Source: Bacillota bacterium
Lineage (GTDB): Bacteria > Bacillota > Clostridia > Oscillospirales > Ruminococcaceae
Length of the DNA: 7,472 nt
Reading direction: 5' to 3'
Assembly (NCBI GenBank): GCA_023395435.1
Contig: JAEWZG010000015.1
Location: forward strand, 1-7,472
The position numbers and the translations under genes were made by a program. Under the pieces are notes generated by a model, which made no database searches, was not told the DNA's origin, and saw only the letters and a list, made by a program, of their open reading frames with translations. Positions 1-5,348 of the stretch are shown here, one piece after another; within the stretch, counting starts at the first letter, position 1, and the number at the start of each line of letters is the position of its first letter.

Positions 1-142
1 CAGGAAAATCGCGAAGATCAAGAATATACTTTATATCAAGATCCTTTCCGGATTTTTTGCATATGCCCTCTTTGTTGTTATAAAAAACTTCAACAGTTCC
101 GGAACCCACTACTCCGAAACCTAATACAGCAATTTTACTCAT
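1..142 (-). CDS. hom: Homoserine dehydrogenase, N-terminal fragment (continues beyond window)
   Basis: Only the first 47 codons are present. The translation begins MSKIAVLGFGVVGSGTVEVF, a classic Rossmann dinucleotide-binding start (GxGxxGxG) in the form typical of homoserine dehydrogenase, followed by a stretch ending in YILDLRDF, also typical of the family. The enzyme reduces aspartate semialdehyde to homoserine with NAD(P)H in the cytoplasm, at the branch to threonine, methionine and isoleucine. The ATG at 140-142 has a GGGGAA ribosome binding site at 149-154, six bases upstream. It lies 25 bp after the ACT-domain gene and has no promoter of its own that I can see, so the two are probably co-transcribed. 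The catalytic domain and any C-terminal ACT domain are outside the window, so its allosteric type cannot be judged. The family call is fairly sure, though only the cofactor-binding end is visible. Confidence 0.88.
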   Translation of the reverse strand, partial: MSKIAVLGFGVVGSGTVEVFYNNKEGICKKSGKDLDIKYILDLRDFP

Positions 143-167
143 TTGAAATTCCCCAATCATTAATAGT

Positions 168-611
168 TTATTCACCTGAAATTATCTTGATATCAACAAC
201 ACCGTAAACATCAGAAAGCTTTGTTTTCAGCATCTTGGTATTGATAGAATCATTGTTTAGTTTAATAGAGAATGTGACAGTTGCAACAGAATCAATAGGT
301 ATATTCTGATTTACAGTTAGAATATTCGCACCAAGCTCATATATCGTTGACAGAATACTTGATAATACGCCTGGTTCATCCTTTAAAACAGCGTATAAAG
401 ATATAATCTTGTTAGTCAACTTTTCCTCATAGAAGAATATACTATCCTTATACTTATAGTATGCGCTTCTTGAAATTCCAATGGCTTTACAAGCATCTAC
501 TGAACTTCTTGCATCTCCCCTGGCAATCATTCTTTTTGCTTCAAGAACCTTTAAATATACCTCAGGAAGAACCTTGGAGTCAATAACCACAAGCTTTTGG
601 ATATCCTGCAT
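168..611 (-). CDS. UPF0735 / PheB-like ACT-domain protein
   Basis: This 147-residue protein matches the size and layout of the UPF0735 family (B. subtilis PheB type). The N-terminal part contains a small helix-turn-helix-like segment at about residues 36-56 (DACKAIGISRSAYYKYKDSI). The C-terminal half, about 68-147, is an ACT domain with the characteristic LKDEPGVLSSIL strand-turn-helix at 76-87. ACT domains usually bind amino acids; the HTH-ACT arrangement suggests an amino-acid-sensing regulator, but its target is not established to my knowledge. I start it at the ATG 609-611 because AAGGGGTGG lies at 616-624 with ideal spacing. The upstream in-frame ATG at 651-653 has no such site and lies at the -10 box. 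Its position directly ahead of hom suggests a role in controlling or sensing the aspartate-family pathway; this is inference from context. pheB is a possible symbol by homology, but the partner gene pheA is absent here. Confidence 0.9.
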   Translation of the reverse strand: MQDIQKLVVIDSKVLPEVYLKVLEAKRMIARGDARSSVDACKAIGISRSAYYKYKDSIFFYEEKLTNKIISLYAVLKDEPGVLSSILSTIYELGANILTVNQNIPIDSVATVTFSIKLNNDSINTKMLKTKLSDVYGVVDIKIISGE

Positions 612-615
612 ACGT

Positions 616-624
616 CCACCCCTT
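616..624 (-). promoter_or_regulatory. Ribosome binding site that fixes the UPF0735 start
   Basis: The minus strand reads AAGGGGTGG seven bases (from its AAGGGG core) before the ATG at 609-611. This places translation initiation at residue M of MQDIQK and excludes the 14-codon longer reading that begins at 653. Confidence 0.85.
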
Positions 625-651
625 GAAAACAAATGTATTTGTAATAGATAC

Positions 652-680
652 ATTTTAACATATTCAACAAATTATGTCAA
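652..680 (-). promoter_or_regulatory. σA promoter for the ACT-hom unit
   Basis: On the minus strand TTGACA (675-680) and TAAAAT (652-657) are separated by exactly 17 bp. The predicted start of transcription is around 644-646, leaving a leader of about 35 nt before the ATG at 611. That is too short for a T-box or large riboswitch, so control, if any, would act at the promoter. Confidence 0.85.
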
Positions 681-708
681 GGTTACAACTTAACCAAAAA
701 AACTTATA

Positions 709-743
709 ATAAACAAAAATAAACCGACAGAATTTCTATCGGT
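709..743 (-). terminator. Rho-independent terminator after trmO
   Basis: The minus strand has a hairpin at 723-743 with arms ACCGATAGA and TCTGTCGGT and a three-base loop, followed by a U-rich stretch (TTTATTTTTGTTT). In the minus-strand RNA the sixth pair is a U·G wobble, while the plus-strand RNA would have a C/A mismatch, so the structure fits minus-strand termination better. It starts 14 bp after the trmO stop. The plus strand also has a T run after the hairpin, but no plus-strand gene ends here. Confidence 0.82.
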
Positions 744-756
744 CTTTTTTATATAA

Positions 757-1212
757 TTAAAAATATTCCTTCATCAATATGTCAACCCATTCAGGAGTTA
801 CAACGTTTTGTTTTGTGTCATAAATAGGGAAGTAAGGCTTGATATCAAGAACAGGCGTGCCATTTATTGCATCGAGTCCTTGAACAGTAATAACATTTTC
901 TTTAACATCAATAAGTTTTACTGAAGTTACACCGATGGGATTAGGTCTGTCCTTTACTCTTTGTGCAAAAAGTCCTACTATAGGTAAGTCCTCACGGTCT
1001 TGTGAATGTCTCTGAATATGCTCATCATAAATAAACTTAGCTTTGTCGAGATAATAAATTACATTGATATGTGAAAAGTCTGAAAGACCTTTCAAGCCTT
1101 TAGCATATTCAAGCTCAAGAACAATCTGTGATGTTACTTTACCCCAGTTTGTATCTTGTTGCTCTTTTATGTCATTTTCGACATGTCCGATAGGTTTAAA
1201 TTCAATTGTCAT
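757..1212 (-). CDS. trmO: tRNA (N6-threonylcarbamoyladenosine37-N6)-methyltransferase TrmO (TsaA/YaeB family)
   Basis: The 151-residue product is a TsaA-like SAM-dependent methyltransferase. Family motifs are clear: FKPIGHVEN at 5-13, the central SDFSHINVIYYLD at 44-56, RPNPIGVTSVKLI at 89-101 and INGTPVLDIKPYFP at 116-129. In E. coli the family N6-methylates t6A37 in ANN-decoding tRNAs such as tRNA-Thr, tuning decoding; the cytoplasmic tRNA is the substrate. The protein is much shorter than the E. coli one (about 235 residues) and lacks its C-terminal extension, as is common for the stand-alone domain in Firmicutes and archaea. Some stand-alone members are annotated only as 'SAM-dependent methyltransferase', and the exact tRNA target is inferred from family. 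The last gene of a minus-strand unit, it starts 24 bp after the upstream GNAT gene with AGAAGGAAG about ten bases before the ATG, and is closed by the terminator at 709-743. Confidence 0.9.
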   Translation of the reverse strand: MTIEFKPIGHVENDIKEQQDTNWGKVTSQIVLELEYAKGLKGLSDFSHINVIYYLDKAKFIYDEHIQRHSQDREDLPIVGLFAQRVKDRPNPIGVTSVKLIDVKENVITVQGLDAINGTPVLDIKPYFPIYDTKQNVVTPEWVDILMKEYF

Positions 1213-1236
1213 TTTTACATCTTCCTTCTTATATTT

Positions 1237-1803
1237 TTATATCAGTTCTTTCCTGTACAACGCTCTTATAACTCTTTCACTGAATAGCGGTGAATCTTGC
1301 TGACCGAAGTATTCAAAACCAAGCTTTTCATAGAAAGCTCTTGCATTTAAGTTATCCTCAAGTGTATTTAATACAACTCTTTTATAACCAATATTTTTTA
1401 GTATAATGAATAGATAATTCATAAGGCTCTTGCCAATTCCTTTTTTCTGATATTCAGGTAGAACATATAACTGCATTATGTACGCACAATCATCATAATT
1501 ATCTTCTTCATATTTATAATTGCTAATTATCCCGCAATCAGTCCCATTATAATTAGCAATGAAATAAATTGGTTTACATATATCAAATGCTCCCGAAAGC
1601 ATTTTTTCTCGTCTTTCTTTACTTGTATAAAGAATAATGTCATTGTCAGGAACAATACCTGTATATGTTGTTTTCCATGTTGTGTTGATGATATTCGCAA
1701 TAACTTCAATATCACTACGTTGAGCTTTTCTTATATTGATATCCACTCTGTTTTTTAAATCAGGTTCAACGTTATCCTTATGAATTGCTCCATATGTATT
1801 CAT
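1237..1803 (-). CDS. GNAT-family N-acetyltransferase (188 aa)
   Basis: A cytoplasmic acetyl-CoA-dependent acyltransferase of the GNAT fold, substrate unknown. The fold starts near residue 21 (INIRKAQRSDIEVIANI). Motif A is at about 108-129, with the acetyl-CoA pyrophosphate loop QKKGIG at 119-124 after the β4 strand IMQLYVLPEY. Motif B is NARAFYEKLGFEYFG at 153-167. The segment TTWKTTYTGIVPDNDI at 41-56 resembles the early helices of small-molecule/ribosomal-type GNATs related to COG0456, but does not settle a substrate. The ATG at 1801-1803 has GGAAAGGAT upstream at 1812-1820, so the roughly 20-residue N-terminal extension before the fold appears real. It is the middle gene of a three-gene unit, 25 bp after the other acetyltransferase. 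The two GNATs share only the general fold motifs, so they are not an obvious recent tandem duplication. Confidence 0.88.
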   Translation of the reverse strand: MNTYGAIHKDNVEPDLKNRVDINIRKAQRSDIEVIANIINTTWKTTYTGIVPDNDIILYTSKERREKMLSGAFDICKPIYFIANYNGTDCGIISNYKYEEDNYDDCAYIMQLYVLPEYQKKGIGKSLMNYLFIILKNIGYKRVVLNTLEDNLNARAFYEKLGFEYFGQQDSPLFSERVIRALYRKELI

Positions 1804-1828
1804 AATTTTTAATCCTTTCCATAAATCA

Positions 1829-2287
1829 TTACGGTCTCTTGAGCCGCATATTAAAAAAGCAAAGGTAATCTCCGTTATCGGTCAAAATCTTATTATATTC
1901 GAAAGGCACATATCCTCTCTTCTGATATATTTCAAAAGCAGGGAATGAAGCAGATAAAGTTACATTATCATACTTTTTAAAAATTTCATGCTCAAAATAA
2001 TCAAGAGCTTTTGTTCCAAAGCCTTTACCCTGAAATTCAGGAAGAATAAAAAGCCTGTCTATTTCATTCTCATTAATAGTTCCAGTCCCGATTATCGTGT
2101 TGTTTTCAGATAAAAGATATACTTCATCATCTTCAATAGACTTTTTTATATTTTCATCTGAATGATGTTTTAAAAAGAAGTCAACTGCACCACTTGGATA
2201 ATACTTTGGATAAACTTTATTTATATTTGTTTGAACAATATCTTTAATTATAATAAAGTCAATCAGTTTTGATTTCTTAATAGTCAT
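1829..2287 (-). CDS. GNAT-family N-acetyltransferase (152 aa)
   Basis: A compact GNAT enzyme with unknown substrate. Motif A is at about 76-97: the strand IDRLFILPEF followed by the acetyl-CoA loop QGKGFG at 86-91. Motif B is PAFEIYQKRGYVPFEYN at 116-132. Compared with many GNATs the N-terminal region is short and charged, and the region 24-45 (VYPKYYPSGAVDFFLKHHSD) is typical of a clostridial subgroup often annotated 'GNAT family N-acetyltransferase' with nothing further. The start ATG at 2285-2287 has AAAGGAT upstream (2296-2302). It is the first gene of the GNAT-GNAT-trmO unit, behind the promoter at 2368-2396. The association with trmO might mean modification of a tRNA or translation component, but operons of loosely related housekeeping genes are common, so this is weak inference. 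Confidence 0.87.
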   Translation of the reverse strand: MTIKKSKLIDFIIIKDIVQTNINKVYPKYYPSGAVDFFLKHHSDENIKKSIEDDEVYLLSENNTIIGTGTINENEIDRLFILPEFQGKGFGTKALDYFEHEIFKKYDNVTLSASFPAFEIYQKRGYVPFEYNKILTDNGDYLCFFNMRLKRP

Positions 2288-2367
2288 AATAATATCCTTT
2301 TATAAAATTTGTAAGTTATATCATTCCTGATAAACATCTGTATTTTATTAAGTTGTTTACTAAAAAT

Positions 2368-2396
2368 ATAATACCATTATTTAATATATATTTCAA
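2368..2396 (-). promoter_or_regulatory. σA promoter for the GNAT-GNAT-trmO unit
   Basis: On the minus strand TTGAAA (2391-2396) and TATTAT (2368-2373) are 17 bp apart, in a very AT-rich stretch. The predicted leader to the first ATG is about 75 nt. It lies just downstream of the cimA terminator hairpin, which would insulate it from cimA transcription. Confidence 0.7.
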
Positions 2397-2407
2397 ATAT
2401 TAATATG

Positions 2408-2457
2408 AAAAAAGTAAAAAGATTGCATAATAATTTATGCAATCTTTTTACTTTTTT
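2408..2457 (-). terminator. Terminator of cimA: perfect 23-bp inverted repeat overlapping the stop codon
   Basis: Bases 2408-2430 are the exact reverse complement of 2435-2457, with a four-base loop. The minus-strand RNA forms a long stem whose 3' arm ends in a U-rich tract (UCUUUUUACUUUUUU). The last two Lys codons and the stop codon of cimA (2448-2450) lie inside the first arm. Because both arms carry A/T runs at the outside, the element could also stop plus-strand transcription. Confidence 0.9.
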
Positions 2458-4016
2458 AAACTTGTATATAATTTATATTCAATAGAATCCACAAGCGCTT
2501 TTACACTCGCATTAATTATGTCAGTTGAAGCTCCGACTGTAGTCCAAGTATTTACTCCGTCAGTTGATTCAATAAGAACACGTACAACTGCCGCTGTCCC
2601 GCTACCTGTATCCATTACGCGAACCTTATAGTCAATGAGCTGTATGTCATTTATAATTTCAGGATAAAAATGTGAAAGCGCTGTACGTAATGCTCTGTCA
2701 AGTGCATTTACAGGACCATCACCCTCATCAGCAGAAATTTCAAATTTCTCTCCGACTTTGATTTTTACCATTGCACTTGCAGCCTTTTTAAGATTTCCTG
2801 TTTGTTCACCAATAATTTTAAAATAATCGATATAAAAGAATTCATTAAACTTCCCTAAAAATTTTAGTACAAGTAGTTCAAAGCTTGCTTCGGCGGCCTC
2901 ATATTGATAACCGAGATGCTCCTGTGTCTTGAGCATTTCCATTATAGTACTCAGTTCATTGCTGTCCTTAGTTAATTCTGGGGCGATTTTTGAAAGCTTT
3001 GAAAGAATAGCATTTCTTCCGGCAGCTTCAGAAAGAAGAAAGCTTCTGCTGTTTCCGACGAGTTCAGGTGAAATATGCTCAAAAGACTGTGTTGCTTTTT
3101 TTACGCCATCAACATGCATACCAGCTTTATGTGCAAAAGAATTCTTACCGACATAAGGCATATTTTCATTAATACTAATGTTAGCTACCTCTGCAATATA
3201 TCTTGAAGTGCTTGTTATATTTTTAATACTTTCTTCATTAACACATTCATAATTAAGCTTTATCTGGAGATTTGGAATAAGTGTTGAAAGATTTGCATTT
3301 CCGCATCTTTCACCAATTCCAATAAATGATCCCTGAATCTGTATTGCACCTGATTTTATTGCGGCGATAGAATTTGCTACTGCACATTCAGTATCATTAT
3401 GACAATGAATACCGATAGGAACATTAATAAACTTAGTTACTACTTCTGTTATTTTTGATATTTCATAAGGGAAGCATCCGCCGTTTGTATCACATAGAAC
3501 AATATATTTTGCTCCCGCTTCCTTCGCAGTTAATATAGTCTTCAGTGCATAGCCGGGATTTGCTTTATAACCGTCAAAGAAATGCTCAGCATCAAAAAAT
3601 ACGTCTTTACCACATTCTGTGAGGTATGATATTGTATCACTTATCATTTTAAGGTTTTCTTCAAGGGTAGTATTAAGGATTTCCCTTACATGAAGATCCC
3701 AGCTCTTGCCAAAAATAGCAACAGTTTTCACTGATACATTTGCCATAATCTTAACACTACAGTCTTCATCCACTGCGGTATCCTTTTTTCTTGTTGAACC
3801 GAATGCAACAACCTTTGAATGATTAAGATTTATTGTTTTGACCTTTTCAAAGTATTCAAAGTCCTTCGGGCTTGAGAAAGGATTACCTGCCTCAATATAA
3901 TCAACACCGAAATTGTCAAGTATCTTTGTTATATTAATTTTGTCCATTAAAGAAAAATCTACGTTTCCACCCTGTGAACCATCACGAAGTGTAGAGTCAT
4001 ATACAGAAATTTTCAT
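2448..4016 (-). CDS. cimA: (R)-citramalate synthase, LeuA-like type
   Basis: This 522-residue enzyme condenses acetyl-CoA with pyruvate to give citramalate, the first step of the threonine-independent route to 2-oxobutyrate and isoleucine. The N-terminal TIM barrel (HMGL-like, residues 1 to about 270) has YDSTLRDGSQGG at 6-17 with the catalytic R11-D12 pair, DTNGG at 176-180, the metal-binding HCHND at 204-208 and GERCGNANL at 236-244. A linker with AHKAGMHVDGV (295-305) follows. The C-terminal LeuA regulatory domain (about 390-520) includes GDGPVNALDRAL and VRVMDTGSGTAAVVRVLIES, where isoleucine feedback would bind. The length and the ESTDGVNTWTTVGASTDI ending fit the citramalate synthase subfamily (TIGR00977) rather than 2-isopropylmalate or homocitrate synthase. 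The Ile-specific T-box upstream independently supports this. Start: ATG 4014-4016 with GTGAGGTTG just upstream. It is transcribed alone, from the promoter at 4327-4355. Confidence 0.93.
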   Translation of the reverse strand: MKISVYDSTLRDGSQGGNVDFSLMDKINITKILDNFGVDYIEAGNPFSSPKDFEYFEKVKTINLNHSKVVAFGSTRKKDTAVDEDCSVKIMANVSVKTVAIFGKSWDLHVREILNTTLEENLKMISDTISYLTECGKDVFFDAEHFFDGYKANPGYALKTILTAKEAGAKYIVLCDTNGGCFPYEISKITEVVTKFINVPIGIHCHNDTECAVANSIAAIKSGAIQIQGSFIGIGERCGNANLSTLIPNLQIKLNYECVNEESIKNITSTSRYIAEVANISINENMPYVGKNSFAHKAGMHVDGVKKATQSFEHISPELVGNSRSFLLSEAAGRNAILSKLSKIAPELTKDSNELSTIMEMLKTQEHLGYQYEAAEASFELLVLKFLGKFNEFFYIDYFKIIGEQTGNLKKAASAMVKIKVGEKFEISADEGDGPVNALDRALRTALSHFYPEIINDIQLIDYKVRVMDTGSGTAAVVRVLIESTDGVNTWTTVGASTDIINASVKALVDSIEYKLYTSLKK

Positions 4017-4053
4017 ATAACAACCTCACATAATATAATAATAAATGGATAAC

Positions 4054-4102
4054 AAAAAACCCTCACCCTAATAAAGCTTTATGGCTTTAAAAGAGGTGAA
4101 GG
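4054..4102 (-). terminator. Intrinsic terminator of the T-box expression platform
   Basis: In the minus-strand RNA CCUUCACCU (4094-4102) pairs with GGGUGAGGG (4060-4068) and is followed directly by six U residues (4054-4059). The apical part contains a small nested AAAGC/GCUUU hairpin. The 5' arm overlaps the sequence needed for the antiterminator, making the two folds mutually exclusive. Confidence 0.88.
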
Positions 4103-4320
4103 TATACTCTCCACGGTACCACTCTTATTGGCAACTTAATGCCCGCTTTGCACATCTATCAATGTGATTCTCGATAACGGGAGAACCCGATCTTGCTTAC
4201 TGATAGTTCAGCAGATTGCTCCGAGGTGATCGTTTACATATCGGCTTTGCTGTTTTGCACCATTCAACAGCTCTCTGAAAAAGTCATATATGTTCTGTTC
4301 CTCTTCATTGCATTTGTATT
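4054..4320 (-). promoter_or_regulatory. T-box riboswitch, isoleucine (AUC) specifier, controlling cimA
   Basis: The minus-strand leader has the full T-box order. A Stem I start resembling GAAGAGGAAC (about 4290-4305) is followed by AGAGAGC with an AG bulge and a distal hairpin GCTGTT/AACAGC with a GGTGCAA-type loop. The specifier side is ATC-ACC-TCGGAG with codon AUC at 4228-4230. The antiterminator T-box sequence AGAGTGGTACCGTGG is at 4111-4125, and a terminator at 4054-4102 follows. UGGU (4118-4121) would pair with a tRNA ending ACCA, matching discriminator A of tRNA-Ile. The AAGAG at the T-box can pair with CUCUU inside the terminator's 5' arm, the expected antiterminator switch. Uncharged tRNA-Ile should thus allow cimA transcription. 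The stem I pairing was judged by eye; specifier identity rests on its position before ACC and the closing purine-rich stem. Confidence 0.93.
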
Positions 4321-4326
4321 AATTTC

Positions 4327-4355
4327 ATTATATTGCCAGTAATTTTAAAAGTCAA
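4327..4355 (-). promoter_or_regulatory. σA promoter of the T-box/cimA transcript
   Basis: On the minus strand TTGACT (4350-4355) and TATAAT (4327-4332) are separated by 17 bp. Transcription would start near 4320, immediately before the T-box Stem I, which is where a T-box leader should begin. Confidence 0.87.
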
Positions 4356-4402
4356 CAAACTATTATTAAATTAACTATTTGTTCACAAATATATATGGTT
4401 TA

Positions 4403-4431
4403 TTGACTTTGCATAGCTATGGTGTTATAAT
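4403..4431 (+). promoter_or_regulatory. σA promoter of the DUF5685/J-protein operon
   Basis: TTGACT (4403-4408) and TATAAT (4426-4431) have a 17-bp spacer containing no extended -10. Transcription would begin near 4438, leaving a leader of only about 20 nt before the TTG start at 4461. It is divergent from the cimA promoter; the two -35 boxes are 47 bp apart. Confidence 0.88.
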
Positions 4432-4460
4432 ACTCAAAAATAATAAAATGGGGTAGAAGT

Positions 4461-5348
4461 TTGTTCGGATATATCAAGATATTTAAACCGCATTTAAGAA
4501 TATGTGAATATGACACATATAAATCAGTCTATTGCGGATTGTGCAAGGAACTTGGAAAGAGTTTTGGTATAGTGTCACGTTTTACTCTAAGCTATGATTT
4601 TACATTCCTTGCTTTACTCGATATGGCTGTCAATAATAATAGTATAAAAGTTAAAAAGGAAAGATGCATTGCACATCCTTTTAAAAAGACAGTTTGTGTT
4701 GATTGCACTGAGGATTTGTCCTTCACAGCAAATGCAGCGGTTATATCTATATATCACAAACTTAAGGATGATAAGCAGGATAAAGGCTTTAAGAAAAAAC
4801 TAATTGCTTCAATCCTCATACTTTTTATAAGGAAGCATTATAAAAAAGCTTCTGAACAATACCCTGAGCTTTCAAAGGTAATTGAGCAAGAAATGAATAA
4901 TCAATCAATGCTTGAAAATGAAAAATGTACAAGCCTTGATAGAGCTAGCGAACCAACAGCAAATATTATGAGGGCAATAGCACAGGAAATTTCGGAAGAT
5001 GATAAACCAAAAAGACTTCTTGGAAGAATGGGTTATCTTCTTGGCAGATATGTTTACTTCTGCGACGCTATTGAGGATTTGCAGGACGACTACGAACATA
5101 ATAATTATAACGCTTTGCTTTTGCAGAATGATGTTCAAGTGCTAAATGATACAGAAAAGCAAAAGCTCATTGAGCTTACTATTGACACGATTAATTTTAC
5201 TCTTGGTGAACTTGCAAATACTTATGTATTGCTTTCAATAGAAAAATACAAGCCAATACTTGATAATATAATTTATCTAGGGTTGAAAAATACATTTAAT
5301 CTTATAATTAAAGGTGAATACGAAAAGGAGAAAACAAACAATGAATGA
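4461..5348 (+). CDS. DUF5685 family protein of unknown function
   Basis: The 295-residue protein begins MFGYIKIFKPHLR and has YCGLCKELG at 24-32 and LSYDFTFLALL at 43-53, the hallmark N-terminus of DUF5685. Cysteines form C25xxC28, and C69-x2-H72-x6-C79xxC82, a possible metal site. Residues 197-217 carry a helix with an acidic cluster, CDAIEDLQDDYEHNNYN, preceded by a repeated LGR (187-189, 194-196). It looks like the DxxxD-type motif of all-α isoprenoid-synthase folds, but this is only a resemblance. No signal peptide is evident and the protein is mostly helical and probably soluble. The start is TTG at 4461 with GGGG at 4450-4453; the family's conserved MFGY beginning supports it, and the ATG at 4448 meets a stop two codons later. 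It is the first gene of a four-gene operon and its last 8 bases overlap the J-protein gene. Function is not known to me. Confidence 0.85.
   Translation: MFGYIKIFKPHLRICEYDTYKSVYCGLCKELGKSFGIVSRFTLSYDFTFLALLDMAVNNNSIKVKKERCIAHPFKKTVCVDCTEDLSFTANAAVISIYHKLKDDKQDKGFKKKLIASILILFIRKHYKKASEQYPELSKVIEQEMNNQSMLENEKCTSLDRASEPTANIMRAIAQEISEDDKPKRLLGRMGYLLGRYVYFCDAIEDLQDDYEHNNYNALLLQNDVQVLNDTEKQKLIELTIDTINFTLGELANTYVLLSIEKYKPILDNIIYLGLKNTFNLIIKGEYEKEKTNNE
5323..5330 (+). promoter_or_regulatory. Ribosome binding site of the J-protein inside the DUF5685 gene
   Basis: AAAAGGAG ends ten bases before the ATG at 5341, within the last codons of the DUF5685 gene. It selects MNDPYKVLG as the N-terminus over an in-frame ATG at 5314 that lacks such a site, and implies coupled translation of the two genes. 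Confidence 0.85.

Noticed and set aside
481..693. A 70-codon plus-strand reading frame opposite the ACT-domain gene
   Set aside because: It lies wholly over the well-supported minus-strand gene and its promoter, has no recognisable motif and no ribosome binding site.
723..743. The same hairpin read as a plus-strand terminator with a T run at 745-750
   Set aside because: No plus-strand gene ends nearby, and the plus-strand RNA has a C/A mismatch where the minus-strand RNA has a wobble pair, so it was assigned to trmO.
1064..1303. A 79-codon plus-strand frame across trmO and the first GNAT boundary
   Set aside because: It is antisense to two clear genes and its product is low-complexity Ser/Phe/Leu with no family resemblance.
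2437..3156. Two plus-strand frames (2437-2631, 2929-3156) opposite cimA
   Set aside because: Both are antisense shadows of a full-length conserved enzyme, with no supporting start signals.
2448..4016. 2-isopropylmalate synthase or homocitrate synthase as alternative for the 522-aa enzyme
   Set aside because: Start motif, length and C-terminal signature fit the citramalate synthase subfamily, and the Ile T-box upstream favours the isoleucine route.
4905..5138. A minus-strand frame of 77 codons inside the DUF5685 gene
   Set aside because: It is antisense to the plus-strand operon, lacks a ribosome binding site and begins in the middle of a conserved coding region.
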